A stretch of 64,000 bases of DNA from Streptomyces hygroscopicus (GTDB lineage Bacteria > Actinomycetota > Actinomycetes > Streptomycetales > Streptomycetaceae), in the NCBI GenBank assembly GCA_002021875.1, contig CP018627.1, positions 3,162,001 through 3,226,000 of the forward strand, given 5' to 3'. Every line of letters starts with the position of its first letter. Positions within the stretch are counted from its first letter, which is position 1. The position numbers and the translations under genes were made by a program. The notes beneath the pieces were generated by a model. That model was not told the DNA's origin, made no database searches, and worked only from the letters and a program-made list of their open reading frames with translations. Shown piece by piece: positions 43,303 to 54,225 of the stretch.

Positions 43303-44709
43303 TCAGCGGTTGGCCACCGCCTGCTTGACGAGAGTCCGGCCGAACTCCCACATCAGGCCGCCGCCCTGGTGTGCGTCGTCCATGACCGCGGTGAACGCCT
43401 CGACGAATCGGTCCACTTCCCGCTCGCCGATGATCAGCGGCGGAATCAGCTTAATGACCTCCAGATGGTCTCCGGACACCTGGGTGAGGATGCGATGGCG
43501 CCGCAGCAGCGGGACGACGACCATCTGCGCGAACAGCCCCTTGCGCGCCGTCTGCAGCATCGCCCACCGGCCGCGCAGCCCCAGTGAGCTGGGTCTGCCG
43601 AACTCGATGCCGATCATCAGCCCCCGGCCGCGGACGTCGTGCAGCAGCTCGTAGCGGTCGACGAGCGCGGCGAGGCGCTCGCGCAGCAGGTCGCCGGTGC
43701 GGCGGGCGTTGGCCACGATCTGCTCGTCCTCCATGACGGCGAGGACGGCGAGCCCGGCCGCCATGGCCTGGGCGTTGGCACCGAAGCTGGCCGAGTGGAC
43801 CAGCACCCGGTCCATCGAGGAGTAGACCTTCCTGAAGATCCAGTCCTTGCCGAGGGTCGCGCCGACCGGCACATAGCCGCCGGAGAGGGCCTTGGCCACG
43901 CACACCAGATCCGGTTCGACGCCGTCCTCGTGGCTGTAGGCGAAGAAGTCCCCGGTGCGGCCGAGGCCGGTCTGCACCTCGTCCGCGATGAGCAGCGCCT
44001 TGTGGCGGTGGAGCAGCTCCTGCGCGGCGCGCAGAAAGCCGGGCGGGGTCTCGTGCACCCCCTTGCCCTGGATGGGCTCCACGACGAACGCCGCCACGTC
44101 CCCGCGCGCCAGCTCCCGCTCCAGCGCGTCGAGATCGCCCATCTCGATGGCGGTGTCGGGCAGCAGCGGGGCGAACCCCTTGCGGAAGCCGTCCTCGCCG
44201 TTGACCGACAGCGAGCCGGTGGTGAGCCCGTGGAAGGCGTGGGCGCAGTAGAGGATGCGTGGCTTACGGGTGGCGTAGCGGGCGAACTTCAGGGCCGTCT
44301 CCACGGCCTCGGTGCCGCTGTTGCCGAAGAAGACCCGGTCCAGATGCGGGGCGTGGACCAGCAGCCGCTCGGCCAGCAGACCGGGCAGCGGCTGGCAGTC
44401 GAAACGGGTCAGATCGGCCAGGTCGGCGTCCAGGACGTCATGCAGCGCCTTGCGGACGACGGGGTGATGGCGGCCCAGGCCCATCACCCCGAAGCCGGCG
44501 AGCATATCGAGGTAGTCCTGGCCCTCGTCGTCCCAGAAGTACGCGCCCTCGCCCCGTTCGTAGACCTTGTCGAATCCGATGGTCTGCAGCATCCGGGGCA
44601 ACTGGTGGTTGAGATGCCGGGTGTGCAGGTCGTACCGCTCCGAGGCGCGCTCGGCCAGCAGCTTCCCGAGGTCGAAGCCCGAACGCCGCTGCTGCTCGGC
44701 TGCTGTCAT
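43303..44709 (-). CDS. hpnO: Hopanoid aminotransferase HpnO-like
   Basis: A 468-residue class III PLP aminotransferase. The cofactor lysine is Lys273 ([11 protein letters not shown]), with [12 protein letters not shown] preceding it and [13 protein letters not shown] at 129-141. In hopanoid clusters this family forms aminobacteriohopanetriol from the ribosylhopane intermediate. It overlaps the dxs gene by ATGA. Last hopanoid-specific gene of the operon. Confidence 0.9.
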   Translation of the reverse strand: MTAAEQQRRSGFDLGKLLAERASERYDLHTRHLNHQLPRMLQTIGFDKVYERGEGAYFWDDEGQDYLDMLAGFGVMGLGRHHPVVRKALHDVLDADLADLTRFDCQPLPGLLAERLLVHAPHLDRVFFGNSGTEAVETALKFARYATRKPRILYCAHAFHGLTTGSLSVNGEDGFRKGFAPLLPDTAIEMGDLDALERELARGDVAAFVVEPIQGKGVHETPPGFLRAAQELLHRHKALLIADEVQTGLGRTGDFFAYSHEDGVEPDLVCVAKALSGGYVPVGATLGKDWIFRKVYSSMDRVLVHSASFGANAQAMAAGLAVLAVMEDEQIVANARRTGDLLRERLAALVDRYELLHDVRGRGLMIGIEFGRPSSLGLRGRWAMLQTARKGLFAQMVVVPLLRRHRILTQVSGDHLEVIKLIPPLIIGEREVDRFVEAFTAVMDDAHQGGGLMWEFGRTLVKQAVANR

Positions 44710-46655
44710 GCCTGGCTCTCCTTGGCGGCGACGGTACGGGCCCGGGCGGCGGTACGGGCCTCGGCGGAGGTGCTCGCGCGCTCCTGGCGGACCGCGATAC
44801 GGGTCAGGGCCGCCCCGATCCGGCCCGCGATCTCGGCCGGGGTGAGCCCGATGTCGGCGAGCACCTCACCGCGCTTGGCATGGGCCAGGAACTCCTCGGG
44901 GATGCCGAACGTCCGCACCGGCAGGTCGACTTCGGCGTCCCGCAGCGTCTGGGCGACCGCCGCGCCCACTCCGCCGGTGCGCACATTGTCCTCGACGACG
45001 GCCACCAGCCGGTGGCACGCCGCGAGTGCGGGCAGCTCGGGGTCGACGGGCTTGACCCAGCGCGGATCCACGACCGTGCAGCCGATGCCTCGCTCGGCCA
45101 GCAGCTCGGCGGCGCGCAGCGCGACGGTGGCCATGACCCCGGCCGCGACGAGGAGGACGTCCTCGCCCCGGCGCAGGACGTCCATGCCGCCGACGCGGTC
45201 GATCGCCGCGATGGGCTGCCCCACCGGCTCCTTGGGGAAGCGGATGACGGTCGGCGCGTCGTCCACGTCGATCGCCTCGCGCAGCTGGGCGCGAAGCTGG
45301 TCGGCGTCGCGCGGGGCGGCGATCCGCAGCCCCGGCACCACCTGGAGGACGGACATGTCCCACATGCCGTTGTGGCTCGGCCCGTCGGTGCCGGTGACAC
45401 CGGCCCGGTCCAGGACGAAGGTCACCCCGCAGCGGTGCAGGGCGATATCCATCAGCAGTTGGTCGAAGGCGCGGTTGAGGAAGGTGGCGTAGACGGCGAA
45501 GACCGGGTGGAGCCCGCCGGTGGCGAGCCCGGCCGCCGAGACCGCCCCGTGCTGCTCGGCGATGCCGACGTCCCACACCCGCTCGGGATACGCCTCGGCG
45601 AAGCCGGCGAGGCCCACGGGGTGCAGCATCGCGGCGGTGAGGGCGACCACATCGGGCCGCTCGGCGCCGATCCGCACCATCTCCTCCCCGAACACCGAGG
45701 TCCATGAGCGGCCGCCGGAGGGGATGAGGGGCGCGCAGGTGAGCGGGTCCATCGCGGCGACGGTGTGGAAACGATCTGCCTCGTCCTCCAGCGCGGGCCG
45801 GTAGCCCCGGCCCTTCTCGGTGAGGCAGTGGACGAGGACCGGGCCGTGGAACCGCTTGGCGCGGCGCAGGGCCGACTCGACCGCCTCGGTGTCATGGCCG
45901 TCGATGGGGCCGACGTACTTCAGCCCGAGGTCCTCGAACATGCCCTGCGGCGCGAAGGCGTCCTTGAACCCCTTCTTGGCGCCGTGCAGCGAGCCGTACA
46001 GCGGCTGGCCGACCACGGGGGTGCGCCGCAGCACCTCCTTGCCCCAGGCCAGGAAGCGCTCGTAGCCGTCGGTGGTGCGGAGGGTGGCGAGGTGGTTGGC
46101 GAGCCCGCCGATGGTCGGCGCGTAGGAGCGCTCGTTGTCGTTGACGACGATGACCAGCGGGCGGTCCCGGGCGGCGGCGATGTTGTTGAGCGCCTCCCAG
46201 GCCATCCCGCCGGTCAGCGCCCCGTCCCCGATGACGGCGACGACATGGTCGGTGGCGCCGCGCACCTCGTTGGCCTTGGCGAGGCCGTCGGCCCAGCCCA
46301 GCACGGTGGAGGCGTGGCTGTTCTCGATGATGTCGTGCTCGGATTCGGCCCGTGACGGATAGCCGGACAGTCCGCCTTTGTGGCGGAGCTTGGAGAAGTC
46401 CTGGCGGCCGGTGAGCAGTTTGTGGACGTAGGACTGGTGGCCGGTGTCCCACAGGATGCGATCGGCGGGCGAGTCGAAGACGCGGTGCAGGGCTATGGAC
46501 AGCTCGACCACGCCCAGATTCGGTCCCAGATGGCCTCCGGTCCTGGCCACCGCGTCGATCAGGAACTCCCTGATCTCCTGGGCGAGCACGTCCAGTTCCT
46601 CACTGGTCAGCGCCTTGAGGTCGTGCGGGCCCCGGATGTTCTCCAGCAACGGCAT
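44706..46655 (-). CDS. dxs: 1-deoxy-D-xylulose-5-phosphate synthase (hopanoid copy)
   Basis: A 649-residue thiamine-diphosphate enzyme that makes DXP from pyruvate and glyceraldehyde 3-phosphate, the first MEP-pathway step. The TPP motif [16 protein letters not shown], His in [13 protein letters not shown] and GIAEQHG-like [14 protein letters not shown] are present. Its place between ispG and hpnO shows a cluster-dedicated copy that boosts isoprenoid supply for squalene; another housekeeping copy is expected elsewhere. Confidence 0.95.
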   Translation of the reverse strand: MPLLENIRGPHDLKALTSEELDVLAQEIREFLIDAVARTGGHLGPNLGVVELSIALHRVFDSPADRILWDTGHQSYVHKLLTGRQDFSKLRHKGGLSGYPSRAESEHDIIENSHASTVLGWADGLAKANEVRGATDHVVAVIGDGALTGGMAWEALNNIAAARDRPLVIVVNDNERSYAPTIGGLANHLATLRTTDGYERFLAWGKEVLRRTPVVGQPLYGSLHGAKKGFKDAFAPQGMFEDLGLKYVGPIDGHDTEAVESALRRAKRFHGPVLVHCLTEKGRGYRPALEDEADRFHTVAAMDPLTCAPLIPSGGRSWTSVFGEEMVRIGAERPDVVALTAAMLHPVGLAGFAEAYPERVWDVGIAEQHGAVSAAGLATGGLHPVFAVYATFLNRAFDQLLMDIALHRCGVTFVLDRAGVTGTDGPSHNGMWDMSVLQVVPGLRIAAPRDADQLRAQLREAIDVDDAPTVIRFPKEPVGQPIAAIDRVGGMDVLRRGEDVLLVAAGVMATVALRAAELLAERGIGCTVVDPRWVKPVDPELPALAACHRLVAVVEDNVRTGGVGAAVAQTLRDAEVDLPVRTFGIPEEFLAHAKRGEVLADIGLTPAEIAGRIGAALTRIAVRQERASTSAEARTAARARTVAAKESQA

Positions 46656-46678
46656 GGTCGGTTCCCCTCCTCGGTGTA

Positions 46679-47845
46679 TCAGCTCACGGTGACGTCCGGG
46701 GTGCCCGACGGGACCCCCTCGTCCTCCATGCGCCGTGCGATGTTCATGGCCTCGTCGATCAGGGTCTCCACGATCTTCGACTCCGGCACGGTCTTGATGA
46801 CCTCGCCCTTGACGAAGATCTGCCCCTTGCCATTGCCCGAAGCGACACCCAGATCCGCCTCACGCGCCTCACCGGGGCCGTTCACCACACACCCCATGAC
46901 CGCCACCCGCAGCGGAACCTCCATGCCCTCCAGACCGGCCGTCACCTCATCCGCCAGCTTGTACACATCCACCTGCGCCCGCCCACACGACGGACACGAA
47001 ACAATCTCCAACCGCCGCTGCCGCAGATTCAACGACTCCAGAATCTGGATCCCGACCTTGACCTCCTCCGCCGGAGGCGCCGACAGCGAGACCCGGATCG
47101 TGTCCCCGATCCCCTCACTCAGCAGCGCACCGAACGCCACCGCCGACTTGATCGTCCCCTGGAACGCCGGACCCGCCTCCGTCACCCCCAGATGCAACGG
47201 ATAGTCACACTGCGCCGCGAGCTGACGGTAGGCATTGACCATCACCACCGGATCGTTGTGCTTCACCGAGATCTTGATATCTCGGAAACCATGCTCCTCG
47301 AACAGCGAGCACTCCCACAACGCCGACTCCACCAACGCCTCCGGCGTGGCCTTCCCGTACTTCTCCAGCAGCCGCTTGTCCAACGACCCCGCGTTCACCC
47401 CGATACGGATCGGCACACCCGCATCCGACGCCGCCCTCGCGATCTCCTTGACCTTGTCGTCGAACTGCCGGATGTTCCCCGGATTCACCCGCACCGCCGC
47501 ACACCCGGCATCGATCGCCGCGAACACATACTTCGGCTGGAAATGAATGTCCGCGATCACCGGAATCTGCGACTTCCTCGCGATCACCGGCAACGCGTCC
47601 GCGTCATCCTGCGACGGACACGCCACCCGCACGATCTGACAGCCCGACGCCGTCAGCTCCGCGATCTGCTGCAGCGTCGCCCCGATATCCGCCGTCACCG
47701 TCGTCGTCATCGACTGAACCGAGATCGGAGCGTCGCCACCCACGGCCACCTGACCGACCTGGAGGCGGCGCGAGATCCGGCGTGGCGCGAGCGGCCTGCC
47801 CGGCATGGCGGGCAGGCCGAGCGCGACCGGTTGCGCTGAACTCAT
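46679..47845 (-). CDS. ispG: 4-hydroxy-3-methylbut-2-enyl diphosphate synthase (hopanoid copy)
   Basis: A 388-residue iron-sulfur enzyme of the MEP pathway (IspG/GcpE). The TIM barrel includes [20 protein letters not shown] and [12 protein letters not shown]; the [4Fe-4S] cysteines are in CPSCGRAQ and [13 protein letters not shown] 47845 follows GAGGGG, and an in-frame ATG four codons upstream overlaps the hpnH end. Codon usage here (many C-ending Arg/His codons, few G-ending) differs visibly from neighbours between about 46800 and 47780. Confidence 0.95.
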   Translation of the reverse strand: MSSAQPVALGLPAMPGRPLAPRRISRRLQVGQVAVGGDAPISVQSMTTTVTADIGATLQQIAELTASGCQIVRVACPSQDDADALPVIARKSQIPVIADIHFQPKYVFAAIDAGCAAVRVNPGNIRQFDDKVKEIARAASDAGVPIRIGVNAGSLDKRLLEKYGKATPEALVESALWECSLFEEHGFRDIKISVKHNDPVVMVNAYRQLAAQCDYPLHLGVTEAGPAFQGTIKSAVAFGALLSEGIGDTIRVSLSAPPAEEVKVGIQILESLNLRQRRLEIVSCPSCGRAQVDVYKLADEVTAGLEGMEVPLRVAVMGCVVNGPGEAREADLGVASGNGKGQIFVKGEVIKTVPESKIVETLIDEAMNIARRMEDEGVPSGTPDVTVS

Positions 47846-47849
47846 CCCC

Positions 47850-48875
47850 TCACCCATGGCTTCCGGCGGCGGTCTCCCGGGCGGCGCGCAGCGACTCCTT
47901 GAGGGAGCCCATGGTCGCCAGGACCGCGGTGGGCTCATAGCCGCAGTGGGCCATGCAGTTGTCGCAGCGCGGGTCCTTGCCGCGGCCGTACTTGTCCCAG
48001 TCGGTCTCCTCGACGAGCTGGCGGTAGGTCGGGACATAGCCGTCGCTCATCAGGTAGCAGGGTCGCTGCCAGCCGAAGAGCGAGTAGTTCGGGATGCCCC
48101 ACGCGGTGCACGGGAAGTCCGCCTTGCCCTCGAGGAAGTCGAGGAAGAGCGGGCTGTGGTTGAGCCGCCAGCGGCGCCGGTTGCCCCCGGCGAACGCCTT
48201 GCGGAACAGCTCTCGGGTCTGCTCGACGCCCAGGAAGTGCTCCTGGTCGGGCGCCTTCTCGTAGGCGTAGGCGGGCGAGATCATCATCTCGTCCACCTCG
48301 AGCTCGTCGTTGAGGAAGTCGAGCACGTCGACGACGGTCTGCGGGGTGTCGGTATTGAAGAACGTGGAATTGGTGGTGACCCGGAAGCCGCGCCGCTTGG
48401 CCTCCTTGATGGCCGCCACCGCCTCGTCGAACACCCCCTCCTTCGCCACCGATTCGTCGTGCCGCTCCCGCAGCCCGTCGATGTGCACCGCGAAGGCGAA
48501 GTACGGGGAGGGGGTGAACAGATGCATCTTCTTCCGCAGCAGCATCGCGTTGGTGCACAGGAAGACGTACTTCTTCCGCTGCACCAGCTGCCGTGCGATC
48601 TCGTCGATCTGCGGATGCATCAGGGGCTCACCGCCCGCGATGGACACCATCGGCGCACCCGACTCCAGCACCGCGCCCACCGCCTGGGCGACGGGCATGC
48701 GCTGCTTGAGAACCCCTGCCGGATGCTGGATCTTTCCGCAGCCCTCGCACTTGAGATTGCACGCGAACAGCGGCTCGAGCTCGACGATCAACGGGAACTT
48801 GTCCCGCCGCTTGATCATCTTCTGTTCAAAGAGATACGTCGCGACCCGGATGGTCTGGCGGAGAGGCATGGCCAT
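47850..48875 (-). CDS. hpnH: Adenosylhopane synthase HpnH (radical SAM)
   Basis: A 341-residue radical SAM enzyme that adds an adenosyl group to diploptene, the first step of bacteriohopanepolyol side chains. The cluster motif is CNLKCEGC (Cys39, 43, 46), with [11 protein letters not shown] as the SAM-binding GGE. The C-terminus has further cysteines ([17 protein letters not shown]). AGGAGGTGAG precedes the ATG. Its start lies 50 bp inside the end of hpnG. Confidence 0.96.
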   Translation of the reverse strand: MAMPLRQTIRVATYLFEQKMIKRRDKFPLIVELEPLFACNLKCEGCGKIQHPAGVLKQRMPVAQAVGAVLESGAPMVSIAGGEPLMHPQIDEIARQLVQRKKYVFLCTNAMLLRKKMHLFTPSPYFAFAVHIDGLRERHDESVAKEGVFDEAVAAIKEAKRRGFRVTTNSTFFNTDTPQTVVDVLDFLNDELEVDEMMISPAYAYEKAPDQEHFLGVEQTRELFRKAFAGGNRRRWRLNHSPLFLDFLEGKADFPCTAWGIPNYSLFGWQRPCYLMSDGYVPTYRQLVEETDWDKYGRGKDPRCDNCMAHCGYEPTAVLATMGSLKESLRAARETAAGSHG

Positions 48876-49596
48876 CTAGCTCACCTCCTGGGAGCAGCGA
48901 AGAACGGTGCCAGTGAAAGAAAGCGGGAAGAACGGTCCGCAGTACTCGGAAAGCTGATATTCCACCGCGCAGCGTGCCGATACGGACCAGTTCATGTTCA
49001 GGAGCGTCCACGACCACCCGGACGGCCGCAACCGGACGGACGCCGTGGCCTACCGCGGTGCGCAGGGTCGCGGCGGACTCCATGTCCACCGCGATGGCGC
49101 CGGTGCTGTGCAGTGCGGCCCGCTCCGCACCGCGCACCACATGGCCGGAGCCCACGACCGGGCCGATGTGCACGGCCCGGCGGGGGCCGCCCGGGAGCGG
49201 ACCGGGGATCAGATGTGACAGGGCGTCGGCGAGGATCCGGGTGCCGGTGCATACGGTGCGGCCCGCCGGATCGCGGGTCTCGTCGGCGACGACGAGGTCC
49301 CCGGGGTGCATCCCGGGGGCCAGTCCGGCACAGAAGCCGGTGGCGATGACGGCGGTGCGCGGCTCTCCGGGCTCGCCGGACACCCCGCGCCGCTCACCGG
49401 GCTCACCGGTCCTTCCGGTCAGCGCCCGGGTCACGGCGCGCTCGGCCGCCTGCGGCCCCATGCCCGTGCGCAGCACGGTCACGGGCCCGGCGGCGGCGCC
49501 GGGCCCTGCGCCGCGCAGGGCGAACCGCTCGATGCCGAGCGCACAGGCGATCAGCAGCGGAGCACCGCCGGCCTCCGGGGCCGGGTCGGCGGACAT
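48826..49596 (-). CDS. hpnG: Hopanoid-associated phosphorylase/nucleosidase HpnG
   Basis: A 256-residue purine nucleoside phosphorylase-fold protein that removes adenine from adenosylhopane to give ribosylhopane. The substrate-binding AVDMESAATLRTA motif and GFCAGLAPGMHPGDLVVADE are clear. ATG 49596 overlaps the shc stop by one base. Its last 50 bases overlap the beginning of hpnH in another frame, an unusually long overlap in this operon. Confidence 0.92.
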   Translation of the reverse strand: MSADPAPEAGGAPLLIACALGIERFALRGAGPGAAAGPVTVLRTGMGPQAAERAVTRALTGRTGEPGERRGVSGEPGEPRTAVIATGFCAGLAPGMHPGDLVVADETRDPAGRTVCTGTRILADALSHLIPGPLPGGPRRAVHIGPVVGSGHVVRGAERAALHSTGAIAVDMESAATLRTAVGHGVRPVAAVRVVVDAPEHELVRIGTLRGGISAFRVLRTVLPAFFHWHRSSLLPGGELDGHASPPDHPGRDVSL

Positions 49597-51542
49597 CAGC
49601 CGCTCCGCGGTCGCGCCCCGGTGGGCTCGCCGTGGACATACCGGCCGAGTGCCGTGACCGGGAAGACCTGCCGGTACAGGTGGTAGTTGATGGAGAAGTC
49701 CCAGGGGAAGCCGGTGCCGGTGAAGTACGGCTCGTCCCAGGAGCCGTCCTCCCGCTGGGTCTCGGTGAGCCAGGTGACCCCGCGCTCGACGGCCGCGCCG
49801 TCCCGCTCCCCCGCCGCCAGCAGCGCGAGCAGCGCCCACGCCGTCTGCGAGGCGGTGGAGGCGCCCCGGCCCATCCACTCGGCGTCGAAGTAGGAGCGCT
49901 GGTCCTCGCCCCAGCCGCCGTCCTCGTTCTGGACGCTCTCCAGCCAGCGAACGGCCCGGCGGACCGCCGGATGGGAGGCCGGGACGCCCGCGGCGATCAG
50001 CGCGGGGACGACGGAGCCGGTGCCGTAGACGTAGTTGGTGCCCCAGCGGCCGAACCAGGCGCCGCTCGGCTCCTGCTCGGACAGCAGCCAGGCGATACCG
50101 CGCCGGGTGCGGGCGTCGTACGTCCTCCCTTCGTGGGCGAGCATCTCGACGACATGCGCGGTGACATCGGCCGACGGCGGGTCGACGACCTCACCGAAGT
50201 CGCAGAACGGCAGCTTGTTGGGCAGCGGGCTGGTGTTGTCGACGTCGAACGCGCCCCACGCCCCGTTCTTGGACTGCATGCCCAGGGTCCAGCGCATGGC
50301 GCGCCGCACGGCCGCCTCGATCCGCTCGGGCTCGGGGTGGTCGACCCGGCGCAGCGCCAGGACGACCTCGGCGGTGTCGTCGATGTCGGGGTAGTTGTCG
50401 TTGTGGAATTCGAACGCCCAGCCGCCGGAGGGGAGGCCGGGCCGCCGCACCGACCAGTCGCCGGGCCGGTCGATCTGCTCGGCCAGCATCCAGTCGGCGG
50501 CCTTGACCAGCGCCGGGTGGTCGGCGGGAAGCCCGGCGTCGGCGAGCGCGATGGCGGCCAGGCAGGTGTCCCAGACCGGGGACTGACAGGCTTCGATCAT
50601 CCGGCTGCCGTCCTCGCGCCACACCGCGAAGCGGTCGAGCGACTCCAGACCGGCGCGCATCACCGGGTGGTCGAGGTCGTAGCCGACCAGATGGAGGGCG
50701 ATGACGGAGTAGACGGCGGGTGGCTGGATGCCGCCCCAGCAGCCGTCGTTCTCCTGCCGCTCCACGATCCAGCGGGCGCAGGAGCGCAGCGCGGCCCGGC
50801 GCAGCGGGCGGAAGGCCACCTTGTGGTAGGCGTGCAGGGCCCGGTCCAGCCGCTGGAAGGCGCCGTCCCAGGAGGCGATGGGGGCCGGCGGGCGGGGCGG
50901 GTTGGGTCTGCGGGGGTCGGTGTGGAGCTCGTCGAGGGGGAAGGGGGCCGGACGCACCGGGCGTCTGGCCGAGACGATGGTCAGCGGCACGATGGTCTGC
51001 CGGGCCCAGCAGCCGAAGTCGTAGATGTTGAGCGGCAGCCACTTCGGGAAGTAGATGATCTCCGGTGGCAGCTCGGGCAGGTCCTCCCAGCGCCACCAGC
51101 CGAAGAGGGCCAGCCAGATCCGGGTGAACACCCTGGCGGCCGCGATGCCGCCCCGGGACCGCACCCAGGCGGAGGCGGCGGCCATGTGGGGGGCGTCGGG
51201 CTCGTCCCCGGCCAGCCGCAGGGCGACATACGCCTCGATGGTGGTGGAGAGCTCGGGCGGACCGCCGTGGAAGGAGGCCCAGGTGCCGTCGGCGCCCTGC
51301 TGGGAGCGGAGGAAGCGGGCGGCGGCGTCGAGGGTGTCGGGGTCCTGGATGCCGAGGAACTGCCGGAGCATCAGATCCTCGGCGTCCATGGTGACGTTGG
51401 TCTCCAGGTCGCCCTTCCACCAGCCCCGCTCGTCCTGGCGGGACAGCAGGTGCTCCACCGCACGGGCCGTCGCCTCACGGGCGATACTTAAGGTCTTGGA
51501 CTCGGATGACTCGGAGGGTTGGACGGTCGGTGTCGCTGTCAT
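49596..51542 (-). CDS. shc: Squalene-hopene cyclase
   Basis: A 648-residue monotopic membrane cyclase that converts squalene to hopene/hopanol. The protonating motif DIDDTA is at 386-391, and many QW motifs are present (QEPSGAWFGRWG, QNEDGGWGED, QREDGSWDE). Start ATG 51542 follows GAGGGG. Codon 18 is TTA (51489-51491), so its translation should depend on the bldA tRNA, which fits hopanoid production during aerial growth. A 104-bp gap separates it from the prenyl synthase gene. Confidence 0.97.
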   Translation of the reverse strand: MTATPTVQPSESSESKTLSIAREATARAVEHLLSRQDERGWWKGDLETNVTMDAEDLMLRQFLGIQDPDTLDAAARFLRSQQGADGTWASFHGGPPELSTTIEAYVALRLAGDEPDAPHMAAASAWVRSRGGIAAARVFTRIWLALFGWWRWEDLPELPPEIIYFPKWLPLNIYDFGCWARQTIVPLTIVSARRPVRPAPFPLDELHTDPRRPNPPRPPAPIASWDGAFQRLDRALHAYHKVAFRPLRRAALRSCARWIVERQENDGCWGGIQPPAVYSVIALHLVGYDLDHPVMRAGLESLDRFAVWREDGSRMIEACQSPVWDTCLAAIALADAGLPADHPALVKAADWMLAEQIDRPGDWSVRRPGLPSGGWAFEFHNDNYPDIDDTAEVVLALRRVDHPEPERIEAAVRRAMRWTLGMQSKNGAWGAFDVDNTSPLPNKLPFCDFGEVVDPPSADVTAHVVEMLAHEGRTYDARTRRGIAWLLSEQEPSGAWFGRWGTNYVYGTGSVVPALIAAGVPASHPAVRRAVRWLESVQNEDGGWGEDQRSYFDAEWMGRGASTASQTAWALLALLAAGERDGAAVERGVTWLTETQREDGSWDEPYFTGTGFPWDFSINYHLYRQVFPVTALGRYVHGEPTGARPRSG

Positions 51543-51646
51543 GGCTTCCCCTCTGCAGTGTGGTCATCTGCCGTCTTTGGGGCTTCCGTCGGCCGGCACC
51601 CCGGCTGGGTGCCGACCGGCGACTGCGAACTAGCGGTCCATGGCGA

Positions 51647-52744
51647 TCATCTCTCTCGTACGACGACGAAGTCGGCGAGCGCCACGAACCGCGCCCGGAT
51701 CTCGGCGGGCATGTCCACCGAGTCCAGCGCCTCCACGGCGGTCGCATGCTGTCTGCGGGCCTCCTGGGAGGTCCAGTCCCGGCCACCTGCTTGCTCGATC
51801 AACGCGGCGCGGACGGCGAACTCCTCCTCCGAGAAGTCGGCGAACTCCTCTTCCGGCTTGTGCGCGTCGGCCGCGAGGATCTGGGCGAGGCGCTCGGAGT
51901 CGGGGCCGCCGGCGGCGAGCGCGGCGACCACGGGGAGGGACTTCTTGCGCTGGCGCAGATCGCTCCAGGTCCGCTTGCCGGTCGCCTCCGGGTCGCCCCA
52001 GATGCCGAGCAGATCGTCGACGGCCTGGAAGGCGAGGCCCAGGTGGTAGCCGTAGCGCTCCAGGGTGTCGGCGGTGTGGTCGTCGGCGCCGCCGAGGACG
52101 GCGCCGATGGAGGCGGCGCAGGCGAGCAGGGCGCCGGTCTTGTTGCCCTCCATCTCCAGGCACTCCTCGACGGTGACCCGCTCGCGGTGCTCGTAGGAGA
52201 TGTCCTGGGCCTGGCCGTCGATGAGTTTGCGGGTGGCGGCGGTGAGCCGGCGGGTGGCCCGCCCGGCGTCCGCGGTGCCGAGCTCCAGCAGTATCTCGTT
52301 GGCCAGGGCGAACAGGGCGTCACCGACCAGGATGGCCTGGGCCGGGCCGTGCACCTTCCAGACGGTGTCGCGGTGGCGGCGCTGCTCGTCCCCGTCCATC
52401 AGGTCGTCGTGGAGCAGCGAGAAGTTGTGCACCAGCTCGACCGCGACCGCGCCGGGCACCCCGGCCTCGGAGACGGCGCCCGCCGCCTCGGCCGACAGCA
52501 GGGCGAGCGCGGGGCGCACGGCCTTGCCGCCGTCGCCCTCCGCCGGGTTGCCCTCGGCGTCGATCCAGCCGAAGTGGTAGGCGGCGACGGTGTCCATGGG
52601 CGGGGCCAGCCGGTTCACGGCGGCGCGCAGCACCGGCGTGGCGAGCGTACGGCCGCGCTCCAGCAACGCCATGACTCCTGCGGTGTCGACAGCTGGGGTC
52701 GCCGGGGTCACGGTCTCTCCTCTGTTCTTGGTGGTGGTGCTCAT
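51647..52744 (-). CDS. Polyprenyl (farnesyl) diphosphate synthase
   Basis: A 365-residue trans-prenyltransferase. The first Asp-rich motif is DDLMD (113-117) and the second DDLLGIWGD (about 253). Length and context suggest production of farnesyl diphosphate for squalene; chain length cannot be fixed by eye. ATG 52744 follows AAGGAGG and overlaps the hpnE stop by ATGA. Confidence 0.93.
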   Translation of the reverse strand: MSTTTKNRGETVTPATPAVDTAGVMALLERGRTLATPVLRAAVNRLAPPMDTVAAYHFGWIDAEGNPAEGDGGKAVRPALALLSAEAAGAVSEAGVPGAVAVELVHNFSLLHDDLMDGDEQRRHRDTVWKVHGPAQAILVGDALFALANEILLELGTADAGRATRRLTAATRKLIDGQAQDISYEHRERVTVEECLEMEGNKTGALLACAASIGAVLGGADDHTADTLERYGYHLGLAFQAVDDLLGIWGDPEATGKRTWSDLRQRKKSLPVVAALAAGGPDSERLAQILAADAHKPEEEFADFSEEEFAVRAALIEQAGGRDWTSQEARRQHATAVEALDSVDMPAEIRARFVALADFVVVRER

Positions 52745-54225
52745 GCCGCCTCCTTGGGCGTCTCCCCGCCCGGGGCGGGGAGCGGGTTCACATGCGAGCG
52801 GCCGAGGTGGCTGAGGGCCGCCCGGGCGGCGGAAAGACCGCTGCGCACGGCGCCCTCCATGGTCGCGGGCCAGCCGGTGGCGGTCCACGCGCCGGCCAGG
52901 TAGAGGCCGGGCGCGTCGGTCGGGGCGGAGGGCCGCAGAAGGCCGACGCCGGGGACGGGGGCGAAGGAGGCGGTGCGCTCCCGGGTGACGAAGAAGTCGC
53001 GCACCGCTGCCCCGCGGGCGACCGGAAGCAGCCGCTCCAGCTCGGGCAGATAGCGGTCGCGCAGCTCGGCCACCGGGCGGTCGATGTCGTCGTACGCGGC
53101 GGACTGCGACACCGCCAGGTACTGGCTGTCCCCGGCCCCGGGCGCGTCCCTGAGCCCCGAGGCGTCCGTACGGTCGAAGACCCACTGGACGGGGGAGCCG
53201 ATCGCGGCGAAGAACGGGCGGCGCAGCACCGTGCGGTCGTAGATCACATGCAGATTGAGGATCGGCGCGGTGCCGATGCGCAGCAGCTTGCCGGGGTCCT
53301 TCAGGGCGCCGTCGGGCAGCAGGGCGTGCGCCTCGCGCTGCGGTACGGCCAGGACCAGCACGTCCGCCTCGGCCGGTGGCTCATCCCCCGGCCGCCCGGC
53401 CATGGCCACGCTCCAGCGGCCCTCGGGAGTGCGGGCGACGGCGGTCACCCGGGTGCGCAGCTCGGTCGTCACGCCCGCCGCGTCCAGGGCGCGGTGGGCG
53501 TGGGTGTGGTGCAGCTCGCCGAGCGGGGTGCGGGCCCAGCCGATGTCGGCGGCGTCGGGCCGGGAGAGCAGCCCGGTCTTGAAGACCATCGCGGCAAGGC
53601 CCAGTGAGGCGTTCGGCGCGGTGGCGTTGAGCGTGGCCACGCCGACCAGGTCCCACAGCGCCTCGACGGCGCGCGGCGACTGGCCGTGGCGGCGCAGCCA
53701 GCCGGCGAAGTCCACCCCGTCCAGCGCCGGGTCCTGGGGGTCGAGCCGCCCGAGGGCGAGCGCGGCGCGGCCCACCTGGGCGCGCTCGGCGAGGGAGAGA
53801 TGGGGGTAGGTGGCCAGGCTCCTGGACAGATGGAGCGGCACCGGCAGGGCGGTGCGGCGCAGCCGGCCGAGCCGCCGCCCGCTCCGCCCCTGGGCGTCGA
53901 GGACGGGGATGTCCAACCGGCCCTGGAGCGGGGCGAGTCGGGCGGCGCCGACCCGGTCCAGGAACCACTGGTAGGCGGTGCAGCAGCGCAGGTGGACATG
54001 CTGGCCGTTGTCGACGGTCAGCTCGCCAGCCGGGGAGGAGCGGTGGAAGGAGAAGGCAAGGCCGCCCAGCCGGGGGCGGCCCTCGACCAGGGTGACCCGC
54101 AGCCCGGCGTCGGCCAGCTCGAGCGCCGCCGCCGTACCGGCGAGCCCGCCGCCGATCACCAGCGCGCTCCGCCCGGCGGGGCTGTGTCTGGCGGCCAGGG
54201 CGGAGCCCAGGGTCGAATGGGTCAC
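52741..54225 (-). CDS. hpnE: Squalene-associated FAD oxidoreductase HpnE
   Basis: A 494-residue FAD-dependent desaturase-like protein. The dinucleotide motif is VIGGGLAGTAAALELADAG (23-41), and the C-terminal FAD site is GLYLAGAWTATGWPATMEGA. With HpnC and HpnD it converts farnesyl diphosphate to squalene; HpnE reduces hydroxysqualene. GTG start overlaps hpnD by four bases. Confidence 0.94.
   Translation of the reverse strand: MTHSTLGSALAARHSPAGRSALVIGGGLAGTAAALELADAGLRVTLVEGRPRLGGLAFSFHRSSPAGELTVDNGQHVHLRCCTAYQWFLDRVGAARLAPLQGRLDIPVLDAQGRSGRRLGRLRRTALPVPLHLSRSLATYPHLSLAERAQVGRAALALGRLDPQDPALDGVDFAGWLRRHGQSPRAVEALWDLVGVATLNATAPNASLGLAAMVFKTGLLSRPDAADIGWARTPLGELHHTHAHRALDAAGVTTELRTRVTAVARTPEGRWSVAMAGRPGDEPPAEADVLVLAVPQREAHALLPDGALKDPGKLLRIGTAPILNLHVIYDRTVLRRPFFAAIGSPVQWVFDRTDASGLRDAPGAGDSQYLAVSQSAAYDDIDRPVAELRDRYLPELERLLPVARGAAVRDFFVTRERTASFAPVPGVGLLRPSAPTDAPGLYLAGAWTATGWPATMEGAVRSGLSAARAALSHLGRSHVNPLPAPGGETPKEAA

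Noticed and set aside
49632..51491. Long plus-strand frame opposite shc
   Set aside because: No ribosome site, no family resemblance, and it mirrors the codons of the squalene-hopene cyclase.
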